Part shown: positions 7,744 through 17,359 of the stretch, in pieces
Position numbering within the stretch: the stretch's first letter is position 1
Layout of the letters: each line of letters starts with the position of its first letter
Assembly: GCA_963817375.1 (NCBI GenBank)
Contig: CAWFOB010000005.1
Span: 372,001 to 436,000, forward strand
DNA from: JACVRM01 sp963817375
GTDB taxonomy: Bacteria; Actinomycetota; Thermoleophilia; Gaiellales; Gaiellaceae
Reading direction: 5' to 3'
DNA: 64,000 nucleotides
Translations under genes and position numbers: made by a program
The notes under the pieces: model-generated
The model's input: the letters and a program-made list of their open reading frames with translations, nothing else
Told to the model about the DNA's origin: nothing
The model's database searches: none

Positions 7744-8700
7744 ATGGTGGAACGGGTGCTCCTGGCCTCACCGCGCGGCTACTGCGCGGGCGTCGAGCGC
7801 GCCGTGGAGACGGTCGAGCGGGCGCTCGAGCTGTACGGGCCGCCCGTCTACGTGCGCAAGCAGATCGTCCACAACGCGCACGTCGTGCGCGAGCTCGAGC
7901 AGCGCGGGGCCGTGTTCGTCGACGAGGAGACGGAGGTGCCCGCCGGCGAGACGGTCGTCCTGTCGGCCCACGGAGTGGCGCCGACCGTCTACCGGAATGC
8001 CGAGTCGCTCGGTCTGAAGACGATCGACGCGACGTGCCCGCTGGTGACCAAGGTGCACGTCGAGGCCCGGCGCTACGCGGCGCAGGGCTACACGATCGTC
8101 CTGATCGGCCACGCGGGCCACGAGGAGGTCGTCGGGACGATGGGCGAGGCGCCCGAGGCCACGGTCCTCGTCCAGTCGGTCGAGGACGCCGAGGCGCTCG
8201 ACCCGCCGCCCGGCACGAGGCTCGCCTACCTCACGCAGACGACGCTGTCGGTCGACGAGACCTCGGCGATCATCACGACGCTGCGGCGGCGCTTCCCCGA
8301 CATCCACGCGCCCAAGAAAGAGGACATCTGCTACGCGACCTCCAACCGGCAGTGGGCGGTCAAGGAGATGCTGCCCGCGATCGACCTGCTGCTCGTCATC
8401 GGGTCGCGCAACTCGTCGAACTCGAACCGGCTCGTCGAGGTGGCGCGCGCCGGCGGCGTCGCCGCGCACCTGATCGACGACGAGACCGACATCGACGAGG
8501 CGTGGCTGGACGGCGTGCGGACCGTCGGGCTCAGCTCGGGCGCGTCGGCGCCGGAGAGCCTCGTCGAGCGCGTGACCGGCTGGTTCCGCGCGCGCGGCGC
8601 GGCTGTCGAGCCGTTCGCCATGGTGGACGAGGACGTGACGTTCCGTCTGCCCGTCGAGCTGCGGCGCGAGCTCAAGCTGGCCGAGACGCAGCAGGCCTAG
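7744..8700 (+). CDS. ispH: 4-hydroxy-3-methylbut-2-enyl diphosphate reductase
   Basis: The last enzyme of the MEP isoprenoid pathway reduces HMBPP to IPP and DMAPP with a 4Fe-4S cluster. The 318-residue protein from ATG 7744 shows the cluster cysteines in RGYCAGVERAV (Cys14), DATCPLVTKVH and DICYATSNRQ, plus SAHGVAP, LIGHAGHEEV and the TSNRQ and NSSNSNRL substrate motifs. Length is normal. An earlier in-frame ATG (7705) lies in the divergent promoter region and is less likely. It ends within 4 bp of the convergent transposase gene. Confidence 0.95.
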   Translation: MVERVLLASPRGYCAGVERAVETVERALELYGPPVYVRKQIVHNAHVVRELEQRGAVFVDEETEVPAGETVVLSAHGVAPTVYRNAESLGLKTIDATCPLVTKVHVEARRYAAQGYTIVLIGHAGHEEVVGTMGEAPEATVLVQSVEDAEALDPPPGTRLAYLTQTTLSVDETSAIITTLRRRFPDIHAPKKEDICYATSNRQWAVKEMLPAIDLLLVIGSRNSSNSNRLVEVARAGGVAAHLIDDETDIDEAWLDGVRTVGLSSGASAPESLVERVTGWFRARGAAVEPFAMVDEDVTFRLPVELRRELKLAETQQA

Positions 8701-9251
8701 CGGCCGATCGCGCGCTCGACGAACGCGCGGTATCGCACACGGGCCTCCCGATCTCGCCCGAATTGGTCGAGGACGGCCGCTGCATCCAGCCACGTCCCGT
8801 GCGGCTCGACGCCGACCGCAGCCGCGTAGCTGCTCCAGGGCCAGTCGAGAGGGTGCAGGCAGGCACCTGCGCGTACCGGGTTGAGCGGGATGTAGCGCCC
8901 GGCTTCGAGCAGGTGCTCGTCGCTCTCGACCTTCGCCGAGCCGTATCGACAGCGAAACACATGCCCGACCTCGCCGTGCCGACGGTTGAAGCGAGTGCCC
9001 CAGGTCCCGTTCAGCCATTGCATGCCGAGTGCCAGGTTGGCGAGGCGGGTGCGGACGAGCAGGTGGTAGTGCGTCGTCATCGCGCAGTAGGCGATACAGA
9101 TCCAGCGGTAGCGCTCGCACAGATCGGGCAGTTGCTCGAGCCACCGCCCGCGATCGGCATCGTCGCGAAACAACGCTGTGTGACGGACTCCGTTGGCCGT
9201 GAGGTGGTAGATCCCGGGCTCCTGGTCGCGAAGCGGACGCGGCATCCGCAT
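8697..9251 (-). mobile_element. REP-associated tyrosine transposase (Y1/RAYT)
   Basis: The 184-residue protein (starts possible at 9251 or 9245, MPRPLRDQEPG) has the Y1 transposase fold of the IS200/IS605 relatives. It carries YHLTANGVRHTALFRD, the HUH pair in MTTHYHLLVRT, and the catalytic tyrosine in EAGRYIPLNPVRAG, ending with DWPWSSYAAAVG. Such single-copy RAYT proteins act on REP palindromes rather than mobilising a full IS. No terminal repeats flank it, but a perfect small palindrome (9339-9355) lies upstream. It converges on ispH with 4 bp overlap. Confidence 0.88.
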
Positions 9252-9338
9252 TGACGGTAGGCCCGGTCGGAGCGTTCGTGTGACGCCGTGACGCTTTTGG
9301 CTCTGTTTCGGCACACCGTTGTTACGCAGCGCGCGGTA

Positions 9339-9355
9339 CCGGGGTCTGACCCCGG
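9339..9355. repeat. REP-like palindrome upstream of RAYT
   Basis: CCGGGGT and ACCCCGG flank CTG in the roughly 110-bp gap between the RAYT start and the ileS stop. Palindromes of this kind are the usual substrates of RAYT proteins; assignment to this one is inference from proximity. No further copy was noticed in the window. Confidence 0.55.
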
Positions 9356-9363
9356 AGGTGTTG

Positions 9364-12300
9364 TTATGCGCGTTCGATCTGCGGCTCGTCCACGTCGCCG
9401 GCCTCGAGCTTCGTCGCGAGCACCTCCCGGGCGACCCAGTCGCCGTGGCGATCGACGACGTCGCGCCAGCGCTCTCCGACGACGACCTTGACGCGGTCGC
9501 TGATCTCGAACCCGCGGTCGCGGCGGAGCGTGTTCAGCTCGTGGATCAGGTCGTACGCGCGGCCCTCGAGCTCGAGCTCGGGATCGACCGCCGTCTCGAC
9601 CGCGACGGTGACGCCGTCGTCCGAGGCGACCGCCCAGCCCTCGCGGCCGACAGTCTCGACCAGAACCTCGTCGGGGCCGAGGTCGTGCCCCGAGACGCGG
9701 AACGCCGCCCTCGGGAGCTGCTCGAACTCGCCGGCCGCGAGCGCGCGCGCGGACGTCGCCGAGCGCCGCGCCGAGCTTCGGGCCGAGCACCGGAAGGTTC
9801 GGCTTCACGCGCAGCTCGGTCGCCTCGACCGTCGCCGAACTCGACCTCCTTGACGCGGAGCTCGTCGCGCGATCTCGTCCTCGTGCGCGCGGCAGCGACG
9901 GCGCCCTGGACGACGAGCCGGCGCAGCGGCTGGCGCAGCTTCAGCCCGGTCGTCGACGCGCGCCTGGCGGCCGAGCTCGACGACCTGCCGCACGGCTGCG
10001 ATCTCGTCGAGCAGCGCCTCGTCGGGCGCACCCGGCTCGGGCCAGCCGGCGAGGAAGACCGACGCCGGCGCGTCCTCGCGACCGCCGCGCGCACGAGGTT
10101 CGCTGCCAGAGGTGCTCGGCGAGGAACGGCATCACCGGCGCGATCACGCGCAGCGCCTGCGACGAGCGCGAACCAGAGCGTCCGCAGCGCGGCCTCGTCG
10201 CCGTCCAGAAGCGGCGACGCGAGCGGCGGATGTACCAGTTCGAGAGGTCGTCGACGAACGCCTCGAAGGCGCGCGATCGACGTTGACGCGTCAGCGTGTC
10301 CTCGTAGCGCCTCGCGTCGCCTCGCGCGACGAGCTGCTCGCGTGCGCGCGACGAGCCAGCGGTCGAGCGGCTCTGCAGCGTCGCGTCGGCCCGCTCGAGG
10401 TCCTCGTACGTCGGCCGGAAGCCCTCGATCGTTGCGCGTAGTGGACGAAGAACGCGCACCGAGTTCCAGAGCGTGCAGGAGCTTGCGCTTGATCTCCTCC
10501 GCCGGGCCCGAAGCCGAAGAGCAGGTTCTGGTTCGGCGGCTGCGCGCAGTACTGCCAGCGCATCACGTCGGCGCCCATGCGCGCGAACGCGTCGTCGGCG
10601 TCGATCATGTTCCCCCACGAGCCGTGCATCTCCCGGCCGTTCTCGTCGAGCATCTTCTCGTAGCCGAGCACGCGCTTGAACGGCGCGCCGCCCGTGAGCA
10701 CGACCGACATGAAGAGCTGCGAGTAGAACCAGAGCCGGATCTGCTCGCGCATCTCCGATGACCCAGTCGGCGGGGAACCACTGCTCCCAGTAGGCGTGGT
10801 CGGGCAGGTCGGCGCTCGGTCAGCCCGCGCGCCGCGCCCGTCGCCGTAGCCGCCCTGCGACCCACGTCGTCGTTCTGCCAGCCGAGCGTCGAGAACGGGA
10901 CGATGCCGGCGTCGAGCCAGACGTCGCCGACCTCGACGATCCGCTCGACCGCGCTCGCCGCACTGCTCGCAGCGGATCGGCACGCGGTCGATCCACGGGC
11001 GGCGCAGCTCCTCGAGCTGGTCGAGCCCGCTCGACCGCCCGCTCCTCGAGCTCCGCGCTGCGAGCCGATCACGTTCAGGTGGCCGCACGCGCACGGGTAG
11101 AACGGCAGCGGCAGGCCGTAGTAGCGGCGGCGCGAGATGTTCCAGTCGCCCATGTTGCGCGAGCCAGTCGTCCATGCGCTTGCCCATGTAGTCGGGCACC
11201 CACTCGACCGTCGCGTTCGCGTCGCGCATCTGCTGCGCGGAGGTCGCGCGACCGAGATGAACCAGTCGTCGGCGATGCGGAAGATCAGCGGCGTGTGGCA
11301 GCGCCAGCACTCGGGGTAGCGGTGCTCGTACAGGCCCGCCTCGACGAGCCGGCCCCTTCTCCTCGAGGTTGCCGATGATCTGCTCGGCCGCCTCGACCGT
11401 GGAGAGGCCGTGCAGCCAGCCGTAGTCGTCGTAGAAGCGGCCCGACTCGTCGACGGGCGTGAGCACGGGCAGGTCGTGGACCTGCGACGAGCTCGAAGTC
11501 CTCGGCGCCGCAGCCGGGCGCGATGTGGACGATGCCGGTGCCCTCGTCCATCGCACCTCGTCCCACGGGATGACGCGGTGCTCGACCGCCGCGCCGGGCG
11601 CGCAGGTCGTCGAACGGGCCCTCGTAGCGCCAGCCGACGAGCTCGGAGCCGCGCAGCACCTCGTCGAAGCGACTCGTCGGGGTAGCGCGGCGCCGCCACC
11701 CACTCGCCGTTCAGCCGGCGGCCGTAGTCGGCGTCCGGCTTGACCGCCGCGGCGACGTTCGCCGGCAGCGTCCAGGGCGTCGTCGTCCAGACGACGAGCG
11801 ACTCGCCCGGCCGGTCGAGGAGCGGCAGACGCACGTACAGCGACGGGTCGGCGCGGTCGACGTAGCTGCCGGCGAGCTCGTGCGCCGAGATCGACGTGCC
11901 GCAGCGCGGGCACCACTCGGTCGCGCGGTGGCCCGAGGTAGAGCCAGTCCCGCTCGTGGACGATCTTCGAGGAACCGCCAGATGTACTCGATGTTCGTGT
12001 CGCTGAACGTGAAGTAGTCGTTGCCCCAGTCCATCCACATGCCGAGCCGCATCGAGCCCCTGGTCAGCTCGTCGGCCGACTAGACGACGACCTCGCGGCA
12101 GCGCGCGGCGAACTCCTCGAGCCCGTACTCCTCGATCTCGCGCTTCGAGTTGAGCCCGAGCTGCGCGCTCGACGCCGACCTCGATCCAGAGCCCCTGGCA
12201 GTCGAAGCCGTTCTGGTAGCGCTGGTCGAAGCCGCGCAGCGCCTTGTAGCGCTGGAAGACGTCCTTCAGCGTCCGCCCCCACGCCGTGTGCACGGCGAGC

Positions 12301-12471
12301 GTCTTGTTCGCGGTGACCGGGCCGTCGAAGAAGCTCCAGCTTCGGCCCGCCGCGGTTCTGCTCGCGGAGCTGCGTCGAACGTACGCCTCCCGCTCCCAGA
12401 GCTCGAGGATCTCGAGCTCGAGCGCGGGATGGTCGGGCTTGTCCGGCAGCGGCTGCGAATACGTGATTCAC
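9364..12471 (-). CDS. ileS: isoleucyl-tRNA synthetase, interrupted by many small frameshifts
   Basis: Class Ia synthetase that charges tRNA-Ile. Reading through frames, the protein runs from GTG 12471 to TAA 9364, about 1050 residues. It contains FFDGPVTANKTLAVHTAWGR, FDCQGLWIEV, the editing-domain segment VVWTTTPWTLPANVAAAV, WISVA-type zinc-ribbon and CP1 parts (CWRCHTPLIFRIADDWF), WNISRRRYYGLPLPFYPC, and the C-terminal anticodon-side region ending ELNTLRRDRGFEISDRVKVV. The KMSKS-equivalent reads REMHGSWGN, lacking the usual second lysine. At least a dozen 1-2 nt losses break it. Those I reconstructed (start region, GLTERADLPDH, FGPGAEEIKRK, HYARTIEGF) restore perfectly when a CG/GC unit or a G is added. 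I call it a functional gene in flawed sequence. Confidence 0.85.
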
Positions 12472-12530
12472 GCCGCCAGTCTAGGGAAGCCCGGGATTAC
12501 GACGGCCGACGCTGGCGTTACACCTTGCGT

Positions 12531-12548
12531 GGGAGCGGGGACGCTCCC
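12531..12548 (+). promoter_or_regulatory. hairpin in thioredoxin leader
   Basis: GGGAGCG-GGGA-CGCTCCC forms a 7-bp stem about 30 bp before the thioredoxin start, upstream of the AGGAGAAAGGA ribosome site. It may stabilise or regulate the leader. No known riboswitch is recognised in the 106-bp divergent region. Confidence 0.4.
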
Positions 12549-12577
12549 GCACTCAATCACAGGAGAAAGGAACACGA

Positions 12578-12896
12578 ATGGCAACGGCAGTAACCGAGGC
12601 CACCTTCGAGCAGGAGGTCCTCCAGAGCGACACGCCGGTCATCGTCGACTTCTGGGCCGAGTGGTGTGGCCCGTGCCACGCGGTCGCGCCCGTGCTCGAC
12701 CGCATCGTCGACGAGCGCGGCGGACGAGCTGAAGCTCGTCAAGGTCAACATCGACGAGGAGCAGGCGCTCGCGCAGCGCTACGGCGTCGCGTCGATCCCG
12801 ACCATGATCCTCTTCAAGGACGGCGAGGCCGCGGCGCTCGCGGTCGGCGCGCAGCCGAAGGGCGCGCTCGAGCGCTCGCTCGGCCTGACGGCGTAG
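12578..12896 (+). CDS. trxA: thioredoxin, one apparent frameshift
   Basis: The roughly 106-residue protein disulfide reductase has WAEWCGPCHAVAPVL with the CGPC active site and the cis-Pro segment VASIPTMILFKDG. ATG 12578 follows AGGAGAAAGGA at good spacing. Near 12720 the frame breaks: GAGCGCGGCGGAC should read GAGCGCGCGGCGGAC, giving DERAADELKLVKVNI. The stop overlaps the probable beginning of the lipid-kinase-like gene, suggesting cotranscription. Confidence 0.9.
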
Positions 12897-13685
12897 GAGC
12901 CGCGCTCTTCATCAACCCCCGTTCCGGCGGGGGAGACAGGACGGACGAGCTCGCCGAGGCGGCGCGGGCGAGAGGCGTGCAGGTGCACGCCCTCGAGCCT
13001 GGCGACGACCCGGAGGAGCTCGCGCGGGGCGGGCGACGCCGACGCACTCGGCATGGCGGGCGGCGACGGCTCCCTCGGGGGCGTCGCCGCCGTCGCCGTC
13101 GAACGCGACCTGCCGTTCGTGTGCATCCCGTTCGGGACGCGCAACCACTTCGCGCGCGACGCCGGCCTCCCGGAAGACCCGATCGAGGCGCTGGCCGCCT
13201 TCGACGGCACGGAGCGGCGCGTGGACGTCGGCCGCGCAGGCGACCGCCTGTTCCTGAACAACGTCTCGCTCGGCCTCTACGCCGAGCTCGTCCACCGCCG
13301 CGAGCGGCACCGGCGCCGGCGCGACGTGCTGGCCCGGCTGCGCGCGCTGCTGATCGTGGCGCGCGAACGCGGCCGCAGCGTCGACTTCCGCGTGGACGGC
13401 AAGCCGGTCGACGCGCGCGTCGTCCTCGTCGCGAACAACGCCTACAAGCTGGACGTATTCGACATCGGCGAGCGCGCCAGCCTCGACGAGGGCAGCGTGT
13501 ACGTCTACGTCGCGCACGGCTGGCGGCCGCGCACGTGGGAGGAGCGTCCGTGCACGCACGTCGAGATCGACGCGGCGACCCATCACGTGCAGGCCGCCGT
13601 CGACGGGGAGCCTGCGCTCTTCGAGACACCGCTCGAGTTCAGGGTCGAGCCGGGGGCGCTACGCCTGCTGGTCCCACCGTCGTGA
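12893..13685 (+). CDS. diacylglycerol/sphingosine kinase-family protein, start unclear
   Basis: The DAGK catalytic domain shows ALFINPRSGGG at the N-terminus, GGDGSLGGVAAVAV (the GGDG nucleotide motif), IPFGTRNHFARD and NNVSLGLYAELVH, then the typical C-terminal beta-domain. About 264 residues. It would phosphorylate a lipid diol or a related substrate at the membrane. No ATG, GTG or TTG precedes ALFINPRS in frame; the first plausible codons begin near 12893, overlapping the thioredoxin stop. One frameshift near 13032 (GGGGCGGGCG for GGGGCGCGGGCG) is corrected to ELARGAGDADALGMAGGDG. It overlaps the Nudix gene tail to tail. Confidence 0.8.
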
Positions 13686-14163
13686 GGACCTCGGCGATGT
13701 GGAAGGCGAGGTTGCCGGGCAGCTCGTCGCGGCCGAACCAACGCAGCTCCTCGACGTCGTCGTCGGGCCGCGGGTCGCCGGCCGTGATCCGCGCCGTCCA
13801 GTAGAGGTTGATCGTCGCCCGCGCGTCCTCGGCGTCGCCGTACCGGTCCATCCACACGCCGACGAAGTCGCCGGGCTCGATCTCGACCCCGGCCTCCTCG
13901 TGGAGCTCGCGGCGCAGCGCGTCGAGCGGATGCTCGCCCTCCTCCAGGAATCCCCCGGGCAGATCCCAGTGGCCGGCGAAGGGCTCGTGCGTGCGCCGCG
14001 CGAGCAGCACGCTGCCGTCGTCGTCGACGATGACCGCCGACGCCGTCGGCTTCGAGCTCGCGTAGGCGACGAAGCCGCACCGCGGGCATTCCTTGCGCGC
14101 GTCGTCGCCGCCGAGCTCCTCGGCGCAGCGCGGACAGTGCCTCCAGGCGGCGAGCTCCCCCAC
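13639..14163 (-). CDS. Nudix hydrolase with N-terminal zinc ribbon
   Basis: The 174-residue protein opens with a zinc ribbon (CPRC about 10-13, CPRC about 26-29) and then a Nudix domain with a complete box, GGFLEEGEHPLDALRRELHEEAG (G-x5-E-x7-RE-x2-EE). This resembles NudC/ADP-ribose pyrophosphatase-like housecleaning enzymes that hydrolyse nucleoside diphosphate derivatives. The substrate cannot be named. It is divergent from the cNMP-binding gene, 18 bp apart, and overlaps the end of the kinase-like gene by 47 bp. Confidence 0.88.
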   Translation of the reverse strand: MGELAAWRHCPRCAEELGGDDARKECPRCGFVAYASSKPTASAVIVDDDGSVLLARRTHEPFAGHWDLPGGFLEEGEHPLDALRRELHEEAGVEIEPGDFVGVWMDRYGDAEDARATINLYWTARITAGDPRPDDDVEELRWFGRDELPGNLAFHIAEVLTTVGPAGVAPPARP

Positions 14164-14181
14164 CTCGGCAACAATAGGCCC

Positions 14182-14553
14182 GTGCCACGCTTCGCCCCCG
14201 CCACCGTTGCCGAGCTCTCACGCGTCGGCCTGCTCGCGGAGCTCCCGGGCGAGAAGCTGATGCGAGCTTGCCGAGCAGATGCAGCGCGAGTACGTGCCCG
14301 CCGGGACCGAGATCGTCCGCGAGGGCGAGTTCGGGTCGCGCTTCTACATCGTGCTCGGCGGCCTGCTGTCGGTGACCCAGGACGCACGCGGCGAGCGGGC
14401 GCTGCTCCGCCCCGGGGACTACTTCGGCGAGGTCGCGCCCGCGATGGGCATCCGCCGCACCGCGAGCGTCCGCGCGGTAACGCCCGGCCACGGTGGCGAG
14501 CTGCGACCGCGCCGACGTTCGACGAGTTCATCAAACCGCTCTTCACCGGCTAG
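14182..14553 (+). CDS. cyclic nucleotide-binding domain protein, three frameshifts
   Basis: The restored protein of about 125 residues from GTG 14182 is a single cNMP-binding (CRP-like) domain: LSRVGLLAELPGEKLMRELAEQM, YVPAGTEIVREGEFGSRFYIVLGG, LLRPGDYFGEVAPAMGIRRTASV, ending FDEFIKPLFTG. There is no DNA-binding domain. Frame repairs are TGCGAG to TGCGCGAG (about 14268), CCCGGCC to CCCGCGGCC (about 14488) and GCCGACG to GCCGCGACG (about 14514). It stands 3 bp before the glutaredoxin-like gene and is probably cotranscribed with it. Confidence 0.8.
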   Translation: MPRFAPATVAELSRVGLLAELPGEKLMRACRADAARVRARRDRDRPRGRVRVALLHRARRPAVGDPGRTRRAGAAPPRGLLRRGRARDGHPPHRERPRGNARPRWRAATAPTFDEFIKPLFTG

Positions 14554-14556
14554 CCC

Positions 14557-14874
14557 GTGCTCGAATTCTTCCAGGCCGAGTGGTGCCCGTATTCGCACCG
14601 CGTGCGCGAGCGGATGACGGAGCTCGGCATCGATTTCATCGCGCGGCAGGTGCAGCCGCGCCGCTCGCTGCGCGACGACATGGAGCAGGAGATCGGCACG
14701 CGGTCGATCCCGGCGCTCAAGACCGAGGACGGCCGCGTGATCGAGGGCGACGTCGAGATCATGGCCTTCCTCGCCGAGAACTACGGGAAGGGCGAGGAGT
14801 GGGAGCAGGGCCACCAGGCGATGGAGCTCCGCCACCCGACGCTCCGCCAGGGCGCGTCACGCGACCCTGCCTAG
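14557..14874 (+). CDS. glutaredoxin/GST-N-like thiol protein
   Basis: The 105-residue thioredoxin-fold protein from GTG 14557 has the CPYS active site near its start (FQAEWCPYSHRVRERM), the cis-Pro region TRSIPALKTEDG and a terminal GDVEIMAFLAENY helix. It fits the glutaredoxin or GST N-terminal family and probably reduces disulfides with a low-molecular-weight thiol. Actinobacteria of this type often lack glutathione, so the partner could be mycothiol or gamma-Glu-Cys; that is inference. It converges on the beta-lactamase-like gene, with a palindromic repeat between. Confidence 0.78.
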   Translation: MLEFFQAEWCPYSHRVRERMTELGIDFIARQVQPRRSLRDDMEQEIGTRSIPALKTEDGRVIEGDVEIMAFLAENYGKGEEWEQGHQAMELRHPTLRQGASRDPA

Positions 14875-14881
14875 CGGAGCA

Positions 14882-14904
14882 GTTAGTGGCTGACAGCCAC
14901 TAAC
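14882..14904. repeat. dispersed 23-nt palindrome, copy 1
   Basis: Perfect copy: arms GTTAGTGGCTG and CAGCCACTAAC around a single A. It lies between convergent genes and contains the TAG stop (14902-14900, minus strand) of the beta-lactamase-like gene. Confidence 0.92.
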
Positions 14905-15733
14905 TCGTGAGCTCCGCGACCACCGCGTCCGACAAGGGCGGCCAGGCCTCCTTCGCCCACTCGCCGAACTCGAGGTCGGTGAGGCACGCCGAGCGCGACC
15001 GCCAGGTCCGGGTCGACCCAGAGGAACGTGCCGCTGCCGCCGAAGTGACCGAACGCGCGCGGCGAGACGCCGTCCCCATCCAGTGCGCCTGGCTTGGCGT
15101 CGCGGAGCTCGAAGCCGAGCCCCCAGTCGTTCGGGCTCATAGCGGCCGAAGTCCGGCAGCACGCCGTCGAGCCCCGGGAACTGCGACCTCGGTCGCCTCG
15201 GCGAGCGTCTCCGGCGCGACGATCGTCGGCGCCAGCAGCTCGCGGCCGAGCCGGAGCAGGTCGTCGAGCGGCCCGCACAGGTCGGCCGCCGGCGAGCCCG
15301 CGCAGCTCGCTCCGCGTCATCCCGAGCGGCTCGAGCACCGCCTCGCGCAGGTAGTCGGCGAAGGGCATCTCCGCTGCCTGCGCAACGTGCTCGGCGACGC
15401 TGCTCGAAGCCCACGTTCGAGTAGATCCGTCGCGTGCCGGGGCGCGCGAGCGGATGCCGTGCCGTCGAACGGCAGCCCGGACGCGTGCGCGAGCAGGTGC
15501 CGTACCGTCGAGCCCGGCGGGCCCGGCCGGCTCGTCGAGGTCGACGACGCCCTCCTCGGCCGCGACGAGCACGGCGAGCGCGGTGACCAGCTTCGTCACC
15601 GACGCCCAGCGGTAGCGCGCGCTCGCGTGTCGCCGTGCGTCGCGACGACGCCGTCCGCGCGCACGACGCCCGCCGCCGCGTGCTCGGCCGGCCAGCCGTC
15701 GATCTGGCGCAGCGCCTCCACGGCGGCGTGCAT
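14900..15733 (-). CDS. serine beta-lactamase-family hydrolase, several frameshifts
   Basis: From ATG 15733 (MHAAVEALRQIDGWPAEHAA) the restored protein of about 285 residues has the S-x-x-K nucleophile motif (YRWASVTKLVTALAVL), the HLLAHASGLP-type loop, and the C-terminal FGHFGGSGTFLWVDPDLAVAL segment, ending VVAELTS. This is the class C/esterase (beta-lactamase) family, whose members include D-Ala peptidases, esterases and true lactamases. No signal peptide is seen, so a cytoplasmic esterase-like role is likely. Several 1-2 nt losses break it, and I did not resolve all of them. It is divergent from RidA, 10 bp apart. Confidence 0.78.
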
Positions 15734-15743
15734 ACTAGCCGCG

Positions 15744-16132
15744 ATGGAACGCCGGCGCGATCTCCTCCGGCGATGCCGATGGAGGGCCGGTCGGCTACTC
15801 GCGCGCCGTCGTCGTCGGCCGCCACGTGTACGTGGCGGGCACGGCGCCGGTGATGCCGGACGGCGCCGACCCGCCCGCCGACGCGTACGACCAGGCGCGC
15901 CGCTGCCTCGAGATCATCCTCGCCGCGCTCGCCGAGGCCGGCGCGAGCGCCGCAGCGACGTCGTGCGCACGCGGATCTACGTCACGCGACGCGGCGCTGA
16001 TCGGCGACGTCGGCCGCGCGCACGGCGAGGTCTTCGGCGACGTCCGGCCCGCGACGACCGGCGTGGTCGTCGGCGCTCCTCGACCCGCGCTGGCTGGTCG
16101 AGATCGAGGCGGAGGCGCTGCTCAGCGAATAG
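15744..16132 (+). CDS. RidA/YjgF family enamine deaminase-like protein, four frameshifts
   Basis: The restored protein of about 131 residues (MERRRAISSGDADGGPVGYS, VYVAGTAPV, DVVRTRIYVTRDAALIGDV, HGEVFGDVRPATTGVVVGAL) is RidA-like, with the conserved Arg of VVRTRIYV. Family members deaminate reactive enamine/imine intermediates from PLP enzymes. Repairs: CGGCGCGATC to CGGCGCGCGATC, GCAGC to GCGAGC, ACGCGACG to ACGCGCGACG, GGCGCTCC to GGCGCGCTCC. The same kind of loss each time points to sequence error. It is followed after 11 bp by the GCS2 gene. Confidence 0.85.
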
Positions 16133-16143
16133 GCTGCGCACCC

Positions 16144-17359
16144 GTGTCAGAGCAGGCATTTCCTCCGTCGATCACGGCCAAGACGCTGGAGCCGGGCGGC
16201 AGCGTGCTCGACCACACGTTCGGGAAGAGCGACCCGTACACGCTCGGCGTCGAGGAGGAGTACATGCTGCTCGACGGCGAGACGCTCGACCTCGTCCAGC
16301 ACATCGACACCGTGCTCGCCGCGGTCGCCGGGCACGAGCTCGAGCCGCGCATCAACGCCGAGCTGATGCAGTCGGTGCTCGAGATCACGACGCCCGTCTG
16401 CCGCACGGCCGCGCGACGTCGACGGCGAGCTGCGGCAGCTCCGCACGCTACGTCGACCGGCATCGCGCACGAGCAGCGGCCTGCGCGTCGGCTCGGCGGG
16501 CACGCACCCGTTCAGCCTCTTCGAGCGCCAGCGGATCACGGCGAAGGACCGCTACCGCGCAGCTCGTCGACCAGCTGCAGTACGTCGCGCGCCGCGAGCT
16601 GATCTTCGGCATGCACGTCCACGTCGCGGTCGACGATCGCCGGAGAAGGCGATCAAGGTCGTCAACGGGCTGCTCCCGCAGCTGGCGCCGCTGCTCGCGC
16701 TCTCGGCCTAGCTCGCCGTTCTGGCGCGGCGAGCCGACCGGCCTGCTCTCGAGCCGCCAGATGGTCTTCGCCGCGTTCCCGCGCTCGGGGCCGCCGCCGC
16801 GCTTCCGGGACTACGCCGACTACGCGGAGCGTCGTCGACCAGCTCGAGCGCACGGGCTGCATCGCCGACTACACGCACATCTGGTGGGACATCCGCCCGC
16901 ACCCGCGGCTCGGGACGATCGAGGTGCGGATCTGCGACGCCGTCACGCGCGTCGAGCACGCGGTCGCGATCGCCGCGTACTGCCAGGCGCTCGTCAAGCA
17001 CCTACTGCGAGGCGATCGACCGCGGCGAGGAGATCCAGACCTACCACCGGATCCTCACCACCGAGAACAAGTGGCTCGCCGGCCGCTACGGGCTCGAGGC
17101 GCCGGTCATGGATCTCGCGACCGGCAAGCGGAACCGCATCCCGGTCGCGCAGCTCATCCGGCGCACGCTGCGCGAGATCGAGCCGCACGCCCGCGAGCTC
17201 GGCTCGGAGCGCGAGCTGGAGGGGATCAGCGACATCCTCTCGCGCGGCAACGGCGCCGACCGGCAGCTGCGCGTCTTCAACGCGAACCGCGACATCGTCG
17301 AGGTCGTCCGCGAGATCGCGGACGCGACCGAGGCCGCAGGCGTTCCCGCCGCCGCCTAG
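16144..17359 (+). CDS. glutamate-cysteine ligase-family (GCS2/YbdK) enzyme, several frameshifts
   Basis: The restored protein of about 410 residues from GTG 16144 shows YTLGVEEEYMLLDGETLDL (metal/ATP-binding Glu cluster), INAELMQSVLEITTPVC, the IFGMHVHVAVDD core, LLALSASSPFWRGE, TGLLSSRQMVF and WDIRPHPRLGTIEVRICD. These define carboxylate-amine ligases of the GCS2 family (YbdK, EgtA-like). The product could be gamma-glutamylcysteine. In ergothioneine makers using the EgtA-EgtB route this would feed EgtB, and egtB/egtD lie 20 kb away. That link is inference. Frames break at several CG tracts around 16415-17010. Confidence 0.82.

Noticed and set aside
5588..9254. Very long plus-strand frames opposite the sensor kinase (706 and 1042 residues)
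   Set aside because: They are antisense shadows of GC-rich coding sequence: Arg/Ala/Ser-rich composition with no domain, and the kinase reading on the minus strand is unambiguous.
9364..12471. ileS as a decayed pseudogene
   Set aside because: Every break I rebuilt is the same type of CG/GC or single-G loss, with no amino acid decay. rpsI, glmS and guaA show the same defect, so error is more likely.
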